Shown here piece after piece: positions 17,470 to 24,244 of a stretch of 47,834 nt of DNA. Origin of the DNA: Bacteroidales bacterium (GTDB lineage: Bacteria; Bacteroidota; Bacteroidia; Bacteroidales; UBA932); assembly GCA_017471045.1 (NCBI GenBank), contig JAFUWZ010000001.1:1-47834 (forward strand). The letters are read 5' to 3'. The notes below the pieces were generated by a model. The model did not search any database and was not told where the DNA came from. It saw only the letters and a list, made by a program, of their open reading frames with translations. How positions within the stretch are numbered: the stretch's first letter is position 1; the number at the start of each line of letters is the position of its first letter. The translations under genes and the position numbers were made by a program.

Positions 17470-18371
17470 TGGAGCCCCTGATCCTGCAGCAGGGCATGGT
17501 CCTGACGGACCAGATCGAAGACTATCCGTCAGGAATCATCGTACCCGTTGACAAGCCCTGGCGCTGGACCTCCGCGGATGTGATCCGCAAGGTCAAGTGG
17601 GCGGCTTGCAAGCACTTCGGCAACAAGAAGCTCAAGGTCGGCCACGCGGGTACGCTGGATCCGCTGGCGACCGGCGTGCTGCTGGTCTGCATCGGCCGGG
17701 CGACCAAACTGGCCGACGACTTGCAGCGCCATGAGAAGGAGTACCTGGCCGGAGTCGTATTCGGCGCGACGACGCCCTCTTACGACCGGGAAAAGGATAT
17801 CGACCGCCGATATGGCACGGAGGGCGTCAGCGAGACGGCCCTGCGCGAAGTCCTGCCCACCTTCCGCGGAGAGCAGGAGCAGGTCGCGCCGCTCTTTTCG
17901 GCGAAATCGGTGGACGGGGTGCGGGCCTACGAATTGGCACGCAAAGCCTATAAGGCCGCCCTGCGGGGAGAAACGGAGTTCGATCACAGCGCGGCGGAGC
18001 TGCTGACACGGCAGCGGATCCGGATCACGGAGATGGAGTTGGTCGCATACGGTGGCTGCGAGCTCTGTGAGGGCGCAGCCCGGGGTGAGGGTGCTGCCGG
18101 GACAGATGCAGCTCTCCACGGCGTCGAGGGACGGGTGAATCCCAAGATCCATGTGATCCCGCTGGAAGGCCTCGACCTGCCCTGCGCGCTGGTGCGGGTC
18201 ACCTGCAGCAAAGGGACCTACATCCGGGCCCTGGCGCGCGACCTGGGTGAAGCGCTGGGCAGCGGAGCCTTCCTGGGCTCGCTGCGCCGCACCCGCACCG
18301 GCGGTTTCCGCGTGGAGGACAGCCTCTCCCCGGACGAAGTCCTCGCCGCCCTCGGTCCCCGCGGCGAATAG
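17469..18371 (+). CDS. truB: tRNA pseudouridine(55) synthase TruB, with GC-rich insertion
   Basis: TruB makes pseudouridine 55 in the T-loop of tRNA. From the ATG at 17469 the protein has 300 residues. It shows VDKPWRWTSADVIRKVK (27-43), the catalytic Asp64 in HAGTLDPLATGVLLV, and the late CSKGTYIRALARDLGEALGSGAFLGSLRRT. Between the beta-strand ending ELVAYGG and the CSKGTYIR block lies an extra segment of about 35 residues (roughly 193-230), rich in Gly, Ala and Glu, encoded by GC-rich DNA with a short inverted repeat (18054-18060 with 18074-18080). The open frame upstream of 17469 is a shadow of rpiB. Confidence 0.94.
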   Translation: MEPLILQQGMVLTDQIEDYPSGIIVPVDKPWRWTSADVIRKVKWAACKHFGNKKLKVGHAGTLDPLATGVLLVCIGRATKLADDLQRHEKEYLAGVVFGATTPSYDREKDIDRRYGTEGVSETALREVLPTFRGEQEQVAPLFSAKSVDGVRAYELARKAYKAALRGETEFDHSAAELLTRQRIRITEMELVAYGGCELCEGAARGEGAAGTDAALHGVEGRVNPKIHVIPLEGLDLPCALVRVTCSKGTYIRALARDLGEALGSGAFLGSLRRTRTGGFRVEDSLSPDEVLAALGPRGE

Positions 18372-18395
18372 TCGCTCGCCACGGACAAGAAAAAC

Positions 18396-18407
18396 GGAAA
18401 CGTTTGC
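18396..18407. promoter_or_regulatory. LacI-type operator-like palindrome
   Basis: GGAAACGTTTGC contains the 8-bp palindrome AAACGTTT and one intact GTTTGC half. It differs by one base from the CAAACGTTTG motif found at the pectin regulator and GH28. It lies between truB and the DUF5722 lipoprotein gene. It could bind the same or another LacI-family protein; with one imperfect copy and no clear promoter next to it, this is tentative. Confidence 0.35.
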
Positions 18408-18408
18408 A

Positions 18409-18435
18409 AAAATGGTGGGTTTTTCCCGCCATTTT
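18409..18435 (+). terminator. Hairpin after truB, probable terminator
   Basis: AAAATGGTGGG (18409-18419), loop TTTTT and CCCGCCATTTT (18425-18435) form an 11-bp stem with one G-T pair, 37 bp after the truB stop. The stem starts with A-runs and ends in T-runs, the usual form of a Rho-independent, possibly bidirectional terminator. It would close the dcw-gltX-rpiB-truB block. Confidence 0.65.
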
Positions 18436-18464
18436 CGTATTATTGTGGAAATTTGGATACCATT

Positions 18465-18605
18465 ATGAACGAATACAATTCCGATGGCAGACAAGCCAGG
18501 GAGGCCTATCAGTCTCCCCGGGCCGAGATCAGCATGCTGGAGGGCCAAGCCGACGTCTTGGCCTCGTCCAATGAACATTGGGGGGAGGAGGCCCTGTGGG
18601 TATGA
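18465..18605 (+). CDS. 46-aa small protein coupled to the DUF5722 lipoprotein gene
   Basis: An ATG at 18465 opens a 46-codon frame starting MNEYNSDGRQAREAYQSP and ending EEALWV. Its stop overlaps the lipoprotein start as ATGA (18602-18605), so the two are probably translationally coupled. The pattern of a Tyr-x-x-Pro near the N terminus, an acidic Leu-rich middle (EISMLEGQADVLASS) and Trp/Glu near the end resembles small peptides often found next to lipoprotein genes in Bacteroidetes. No function is known to me. It could instead be a leader peptide controlling the downstream gene. Confidence 0.6.
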   Translation: MNEYNSDGRQAREAYQSPRAEISMLEGQADVLASSNEHWGEEALWV

Positions 18606-21469
18606 AAAAAAGGGGTGCTGTTGCTTTCTGCGCAACCCTGCTCCTGACCGGATCCTGCGTATGGGATCCCAGCGAGCAGATCCTCCTGCAAGACACACAG
18701 GAGACCGTCCAACTGGTCTTTTCGGGTGAATTCGGATCGCCCCAGACTCGCACTTCCCTCTCGGAAGACGGGAGTACGGTGCTCTGGAGCCCCGGGGATT
18801 CGATCCAGGTATTCCGCGGCTCCGCCAAGGCGAAATTCGTCTCCTCCAACACGGCGCCCGAAGAGAAGGTGTCATTCACCGGTACGCTGACCCAAGTCGC
18901 CGACGGGACGCTCCCCTATCTGGCCGCCTATCCCTATGGAGCGGAGGACCGTTCAGACGGGAACGAGCTCACGATACGCATCCCCTCCTCCCAGCAGGCC
19001 CGGCCCGGTTCGTTCGGCGAAGGGGCCTCGCCGGCCGTCGCCCGCACGTACGGTCACTTCGCAGAAGGCGAAGAGATCCCGCTGTTCTTCCACAATGTCT
19101 GCTCGGGCCTGAAGTTTACGCTGGCCCATTCCGACATCACCGCCATCACGTTTCGCGGCAATGCCGGGGAGGATGTCGCCGGCTGCATCACGGTCGGCTT
19201 TGACGCAGAGGGAGTCCCTGCCCGGAGCAGGACCGTCGCCGCAGACAAGGAGATCCGCCTGAGTTGCGGCGACGGCGAGGAGTTCCCCCGGGATACCTGG
19301 TTCTACCTGACGCTGCTGCCCCAGACTTTCTCCCAGGGCTTCACCCTTATCTTCGAGACGCCCACGATGACAGGCACGTATGTCTGCGAGACGCCCGCCA
19401 CCTTCCGGCGTTCCGTCTGGAAACGGGCGGAACGGATCGACGAGGACGTCCGCTTCAGCTATCCTGCCCTCGCCTCCGTGGACCTTGCCTTCCGGACGCA
19501 GGACGCACACGGTGTATTGATGACCCGGCTCGCCAATGACGAGTACGAGTTGGATCTTTCGGGTGGCGACCCCTATATTTATACCGATCTGTTTGCCGCG
19601 AACCTGGATCCGAAGCTCAGGGTCCTGGAGTTCGAATACCGTTACGACAGCCCCGTGGACATCTTCCAGCTGTATTTCGTCGTCCAGGGCATAACGGCTG
19701 AATCGGCGTCCAAACGCTTCGGCGGACTCCCGGCCGCCTCGACCTACCGGCATTTCACCGCGGACCTCTCGGCTTACCGCGATGCCAACTGGGGCCTTGC
19801 CGGAGACGGGCTCCGCTTCGACCCCGGACAGAACGGACTCGGGAAAATGTACGTCCGCAACTTCGTCCTCCGGGAGATGACGGAGAATGAGCAGGAGTTC
19901 GGCATCGAGACCGAGGAGTACAAGGAAAAACGGAGAATGGGCGAAAGGCTGACCGCCTACCTGGCCCAGGACTATCCCTCATCGGTGGACCTGGTGCGCG
20001 TCACGGCGGACCAAGTGACCGTCGAAGGAGACTGCGCCGCTACCGGATCCTATCTGCTCGCCGAGATCACCCCTTGGCAGGACGTGACGGAAATGGAGTC
20101 TTACCCCTATGTCACGGAACTGTCCGGCGGTCATTTCTCCCTTACGCTGGACCGGCAGGTCACCGGGCGGGAAGGGATCGACTACGACCGTGTCTTCTCG
20201 AAATGGGCCGTCATCAAGGTCTCCGACGGGAAACAGACGATCGACTCCCACGCCCGTTATGCGGACGAAGTGGCGCCCGTCCAGTCTCCCGCCGCCATGC
20301 CTCCGAAGCATAAGAAAGGCCTGGCCGCCGGCAGCGGTTCCTTGTACTACTCCGATATGGATAATCTCGGGATCGGCAGCATCACGATGAACATCCCGCT
20401 CGAGGGCATCGTCTCCAAGGAAGTCTCGTCCGGGACGAAAACCACTTACGGCGGCCACTCCTACCAGGTCGTCGCCTCCGGCCGCAACAATGCGGACAAC
20501 ATTTCCATCCAGGCCTACAACCGCAGCATCCCCGTCGCCGCCATCCTGCTGGCCGGTTCCGGATCGGTTTACAAGGATCCTGAGAACGACGGCGGCCCCT
20601 ACACGATGCCCAACCTGACGACGGCCGCCGCATTCAACCAGTACGCCGCCGCCCTGGATTTCATCATCCAGCGCTACAGCAAGCCCAACACCAAGTCCGG
20701 ACGCATCACCAACTGGATCATGCACAACGAGGTGGACCACTCGAAGGAATGGACCAACATGGGCGACCAGCCGATGGAGCGTTACCTGGACCGCTACGTC
20801 AAGTCGATGCGCATCTGCTACAACATCGTCCGACAATACGATCAGAACGCCTCGGTCCTGGCTTCCTACACTCACAGCTGGACCTCCCGGGACGGCGGAT
20901 ATGCCCCCAAGGAGATGCTGGAGCGCACCGTCCTCTATTCGGAAGCGGAAGGAGACTTCCGCTGGGGCGTGGCCTATCACCCCTATCCTCAGGACCTGAC
21001 GCAGCCGCGGTTCTGGCAAACCGACAACCTGGCGACGGAGTCGGACGACAGTCCCTATGTCACCTTCAAGAATCCGCAGGTCATCGACCGCTGGATCCGC
21101 CAGCCCCGTAACCTCTACAAGGGTACGGAAAAGCGTGTCCTCTTCTTCTCGGAGAACGGGACCAGCAGTCCCTCCTACAGCGAAAGCGACCTGGCCCTGC
21201 AAGCCGCCGGGGCCTGCTGGCTCTGGAAAAAAATCGAGCGCCTCGAAGGCGTCGATGCCATCCAGTGGCACAACTGGAAGGACAATGCCACGGAAGCCGC
21301 ACAAGGATTGCACCTGGGATTGCGGGCGCTGGGGCAGGGACCTTTCAAGGCAGATGACCCCAAGCCGGTCTGGTACGTCTGGCAGGCAGCCGGCACGCCA
21401 CAGGAAGCGACGGTCTTCGCCCCGTACCTGTCCGTCGTCGGGCTCTCTTCCTGGGACGAGATCCCGTAA
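18602..21469 (+). CDS. Lipoprotein with fimbrillin-like N terminus and DUF5722 hydrolase-like domain
   Basis: The 955-residue product starts MKKRGAVAFCATLLLTGSC, a lipoprotein signal with lipidated Cys19. Residues about 35-290 resemble fimbrillin-type modules (TRTSL, VLWSPGDSIQVFRG). A beta-sandwich-like region (about 300-440, YELDLSGGDPYIYTDLF) follows. The C-terminal half, from about 585 (HKKGLAAGSGSLYYSDMDNLG), matches DUF5722, with MNIPLEG, NWIMHNEVDHS, WGVAYHPYPQDLTQPRFW and LFFSENGTSS. Glu710 after Asn and Glu851 sit where acid/base and nucleophile of clan GH-A enzymes would be, so a retaining glycosidase is inferred. The substrate is unknown. The chosen start uses the lipobox and the coupling with the small gene. 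Confidence 0.8.
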   Translation: MKKRGAVAFCATLLLTGSCVWDPSEQILLQDTQETVQLVFSGEFGSPQTRTSLSEDGSTVLWSPGDSIQVFRGSAKAKFVSSNTAPEEKVSFTGTLTQVADGTLPYLAAYPYGAEDRSDGNELTIRIPSSQQARPGSFGEGASPAVARTYGHFAEGEEIPLFFHNVCSGLKFTLAHSDITAITFRGNAGEDVAGCITVGFDAEGVPARSRTVAADKEIRLSCGDGEEFPRDTWFYLTLLPQTFSQGFTLIFETPTMTGTYVCETPATFRRSVWKRAERIDEDVRFSYPALASVDLAFRTQDAHGVLMTRLANDEYELDLSGGDPYIYTDLFAANLDPKLRVLEFEYRYDSPVDIFQLYFVVQGITAESASKRFGGLPAASTYRHFTADLSAYRDANWGLAGDGLRFDPGQNGLGKMYVRNFVLREMTENEQEFGIETEEYKEKRRMGERLTAYLAQDYPSSVDLVRVTADQVTVEGDCAATGSYLLAEITPWQDVTEMESYPYVTELSGGHFSLTLDRQVTGREGIDYDRVFSKWAVIKVSDGKQTIDSHARYADEVAPVQSPAAMPPKHKKGLAAGSGSLYYSDMDNLGIGSITMNIPLEGIVSKEVSSGTKTTYGGHSYQVVASGRNNADNISIQAYNRSIPVAAILLAGSGSVYKDPENDGGPYTMPNLTTAAAFNQYAAALDFIIQRYSKPNTKSGRITNWIMHNEVDHSKEWTNMGDQPMERYLDRYVKSMRICYNIVRQYDQNASVLASYTHSWTSRDGGYAPKEMLERTVLYSEAEGDFRWGVAYHPYPQDLTQPRFWQTDNLATESDDSPYVTFKNPQVIDRWIRQPRNLYKGTEKRVLFFSENGTSSPSYSESDLALQAAGACWLWKKIERLEGVDAIQWHNWKDNATEAAQGLHLGLRALGQGPFKADDPKPVWYVWQAAGTPQEATVFAPYLSVVGLSSWDEIP

Positions 21470-21476
21470 GCCCTTC

Positions 21477-21508
21477 ATTGTTCGGTTGGATGAAGTTTTG
21501 TATCTTTA
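21477..21508 (+). promoter_or_regulatory. Promoter for the GH36 gene
   Basis: ATTG at 21477-21480, a 20-nt spacer and TATCTTTA at 21501-21508 match the Bacteroidetes -33/-7 pattern with one mismatch in each element. The GH36 start codon follows at 21525, allowing a short leader of about 10 nt. The element lies just after the stop of the DUF5722 gene, so the GH36 gene may be transcribed independently. Confidence 0.6.
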
Positions 21509-21524
21509 CCGAAATGATTGGCTT

Positions 21525-23864
21525 ATGAAGAGATGGACAGGCAGGGTGCTGGGCTGCTTGTTGGCCGGCGTCCTGGGCATACAGGGTCTGGGGGCACAGG
21601 CGGTGCTCCGGCATGGCGCGGAGGACGGAGACTGCGCCCGCTGGGTCGGAAGGAGCTTTGCGCGCGGCAAGGTGCCACCGTTCTCCTTCTCCTATGGAGA
21701 CGTCCCGTCCGCGCAGCTGCTCCCCCGCTGGCGTTTCCGCACGCAGGCGCTTCCTGCCGCCAGACAGGGCGAGACGCTGACCGCCTATACCTGGACGGAT
21801 CCGCGCACGGGCCTTCAGGTGGAATGCCAGGTCAAGCGTTTCTCGGATTTCAATGCCGCGGAGTGGGTGCTCCGCTTCCGCAATACGGGTACGGCCGACA
21901 CGCCCCCGATCCGTGCCGTCCGGACGGTGGACCTGTTGCAGCTGGGGGCAGGACAGGTTCCGCTTCCCACCCAGGAGCCGGTCCCCGCTGAAGAGCCGGA
22001 AAGGCCGGACGCGAAGCCCATCAACCTGTCCAGGGGAGAGAAGCCCGGAGCGACCCGGGCGTCCGATCCCGACTGGGCCGTGTACTATGCTGACGGGCCT
22101 TACCTCAGCGAGGCCGATTTCTGCTCCCGTGACACGACCCTCTCGCCCGGCCGGACCCTGCATCTCGAGCCCTACGGCGGGCGCTCTTCCAGCCATACCT
22201 TGCCCTATTTCAATGTCAAGACCGCCGCCGGCGGCTTGGTTTACGGAATCGGCTGGACCGGAAGCTGGAGCGCAGACATTACGCGATCCTCCGAGGGCAG
22301 CTACCACGTGAAAGCCGGCCTCCGGGACTTCGACGCCTATCTGCTTCCCGGCGAAGAGATCCGGACAGCGGCGGCCTTCCTGATCCCCTGGCAGGGAGCG
22401 GACCGCATGGACGGACAGAACTGCCTGCGCCGCTTCCTCCTCGCGCATCATCATCCGGAGGCTTCCGGCAGGCCGGTCGAGGTCCCGATCCTCACCAGTT
22501 TCGACCACCACGGCCCCTGGCCCTGTGACGAATTCGCCTGCCTGACCGCTTTTCAAGCGGAGGCGTCGATCCGGCAATACCAGTTCTACGGGACCTATGC
22601 CGATGCCTTCTGGCTGGACGCCGGCTGGTACGACCGGGCGGCCGACTACCCGAACGGCTATTGGTGGCACAGTGCCGTGGGCAACTGGAAGCCCGATCCG
22701 AAGCGTTTCCCGGACGGCATCGCGCCCATTGCGGATGCCGCCCACCAGATCGGCGCCAAACTCCTGCTCTGGTATGAGCCCGAGCGGGCCAATGTGGACT
22801 CCGACTGGGCCCATGCCCACCCGGAATGGATGCTCGCCGCTTCCGGTGCGCCGGCCGTGCCGCTGGAGGAGCCCGTAGATTCCGCCTTCCTCGTCAATCT
22901 GGGCCATCCGCAGGCGCTGGAATGGGTCTGCCAGGAAATGCTTCAGAGCATCACGGAGAACAAGGTGGATATCTACCGCCAGGATTTCAACATCTCGCCG
23001 GAGCCTTTCTGGCTGGCAAACGATGCACCCGGAAGGCGCGGCATGACGGAGGTCAGATACATCGAAGGGCTCTATGCCTACCTGGATTTCCTACACGCCC
23101 AACTGCCTCATTTGATCCTGGACAACTGCGCCGGCGGCGGACGGCGGCTCGATTTCGAGATGGTTTCCCGGAGCATCGCGCTCCTTCGTTCGGACTTCTA
23201 TTCGATCGACGGGGTGCAGTGCCACGGGTATTACCTCAACCAGTGGCTCCCCGTGAACTGCACCGGCGGAGCCAGCGGCAACCCCTACGACTACCGATCG
23301 ACGCTGGCGGCAGGGATCAATTTCACCTGGGGGACGGGCAGCCGCAGCGGTCTGTCCATCGAGGGTGAGAAGGCCCTGATCCGCTGGTTCCGGGGCTTGA
23401 AAGACTTTTTCCTGGAGGATTACTTCCCGCTGAGCGGCTACGGGGACGTCACCCGCGAGGACCAGTGGCTCGCCTACCAGCTGGACCGCCCGTCCGACGG
23501 GACCGGCATCATCGTGGCGTTCCGCCGAAGCGCTTCGCGCGACTCGACCTATACGGTCCGGCTGCGAGGGCTGGACCCGGAGGCCACCTACGAGCTCCGC
23601 TTCGATCCGGACGTAGCAGAACCAGGACGCTCCATCCGCCTGGGCCATAAGCCTGACGCGACCGGGTCCCCTCGGCAGGACAGCGCCGGTCCGGCTACGT
23701 CCATCCTCGCTTCGCTGCGGCTGAGTAACGCCGGTACCGGCGCCGTCCTGCCGGCGGATGCGACTGAAGGCGTCTTCTCCGGCCGGGAACTCGCCGAAGG
23801 CCTGACCCTCACTCTGCCGAAGCAGCGCTCCAGCCTCCTGATCCGCTACTCCGCCGTCCGCTAA
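21525..23864 (+). CDS. Secreted GH36 alpha-galactosidase
   Basis: GH36 enzymes release alpha-galactose from oligo- and polysaccharide side chains. The 779-residue product starts MKRWTGRVLGCLLAGVLG with a Sec-type signal ending near LGAQA. It has an N-terminal supersandwich domain, then the TIM barrel with AFWLDAGWYD, LLLWYEPERAN, the nucleophile Asp487 in YRQDFN, and NCAGGGRRLDFE with the probable acid/base Asp543. Between the C-terminal strands (about residues 695-745) is a Ser/Ala/Gly-rich insertion encoded by an inverted repeat. Sequence upstream of 21525 in this frame is a shadow of the previous gene. Confidence 0.88.
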   Translation: MKRWTGRVLGCLLAGVLGIQGLGAQAVLRHGAEDGDCARWVGRSFARGKVPPFSFSYGDVPSAQLLPRWRFRTQALPAARQGETLTAYTWTDPRTGLQVECQVKRFSDFNAAEWVLRFRNTGTADTPPIRAVRTVDLLQLGAGQVPLPTQEPVPAEEPERPDAKPINLSRGEKPGATRASDPDWAVYYADGPYLSEADFCSRDTTLSPGRTLHLEPYGGRSSSHTLPYFNVKTAAGGLVYGIGWTGSWSADITRSSEGSYHVKAGLRDFDAYLLPGEEIRTAAAFLIPWQGADRMDGQNCLRRFLLAHHHPEASGRPVEVPILTSFDHHGPWPCDEFACLTAFQAEASIRQYQFYGTYADAFWLDAGWYDRAADYPNGYWWHSAVGNWKPDPKRFPDGIAPIADAAHQIGAKLLLWYEPERANVDSDWAHAHPEWMLAASGAPAVPLEEPVDSAFLVNLGHPQALEWVCQEMLQSITENKVDIYRQDFNISPEPFWLANDAPGRRGMTEVRYIEGLYAYLDFLHAQLPHLILDNCAGGGRRLDFEMVSRSIALLRSDFYSIDGVQCHGYYLNQWLPVNCTGGASGNPYDYRSTLAAGINFTWGTGSRSGLSIEGEKALIRWFRGLKDFFLEDYFPLSGYGDVTREDQWLAYQLDRPSDGTGIIVAFRRSASRDSTYTVRLRGLDPEATYELRFDPDVAEPGRSIRLGHKPDATGSPRQDSAGPATSILASLRLSNAGTGAVLPADATEGVFSGRELAEGLTLTLPKQRSSLLIRYSAVR
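23673..23753. repeat. In-frame palindromic insertion in the GH36 gene (set B)
   Basis: Arms of 18 bp (23673-23690 and 23736-23753) pair with one mismatch around a 45-nt loop. The loop contains CGTCCATCCTCGC (23698-23710) and CTGCGGCTGAG (23715-23725), both of which recur in the same order inside an inverted repeat in the GH43 gene. The encoded residues do not resemble the GH36 fold and interrupt the C-terminal beta domain without breaking the frame. Confidence 0.6.
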
Positions 23865-23882
23865 GTTTAGCGAAAGGTTTGA

Positions 23883-24053
23883 CGGATCCGGAACGAGCTG
23901 AACATCCTTCACGAGTACGAAGCCGACCGGAAAGTCCTGGACCAAGGAGCCGACATCAAGGATTACCCATATCTGCTGCTTCACAAAGCCACAGAAACGA
24001 GGGTATTCGCCGTCACCAACAGCTTTAACCATAAGAACCTGAAAAAACGGCAC
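23883..24053 (+). pseudogene. Remnant of a BlaR1-type M56 peptidase gene
   Basis: After an in-frame TGA at 23880-23882, the frame reads RIRNELNILHEYEADRKVLD and continues through YLLLHKA, VFAVTNSFNH and KNLKKR. This resembles the region of Bacteroidetes BlaR1/MecR1-type M56 metallopeptidases around the distal zinc-ligand helix (HEYEAD) and the conserved NSFNHxxLKKR. There is no start codon, no HExxH helix and no membrane segments, so only about 57 codons of a much longer gene remain. Beyond LKKR the similarity ends although the frame stays open. The interval 23865-24244 holds this remnant and one hairpin and no intact gene. Confidence 0.6.
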
Positions 24054-24151
24054 ACGGACGTCCCAGGGAGGTCATTGAAGAAGAAAAAGCCCTGTCACCC
24101 GCCAGCCGGGATTTGGGGCCCCCGATCGTTCGCGAAGAAACGGACGTTGAA

Positions 24152-24236
24152 ACGCCGGAGGCAGGCTATACGCTGGAGAGCGGGAGTTTTACCCCTTCGG
24201 GGGAATGCTCTCCAGCATATAGCCTGCCTCCGGCGT
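24152..24236. repeat. Large hairpin between convergent genes (set A element)
   Basis: Arms 24152-24181 and 24207-24236 form a 30-bp stem with a single mismatched position. The 25-nt loop contains a second hairpin, CCCC TTCG GGGG (24192-24203), followed by GGAATGC. It starts 8 bp past the uxaB stop on the minus strand and could terminate transcription from both sides. Its core and the ends of its arms resemble two palindromes inside the GH43 gene, so it may be a mobile repeat. Confidence 0.75.
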
Positions 24237-24244
24237 CCTGAAGA

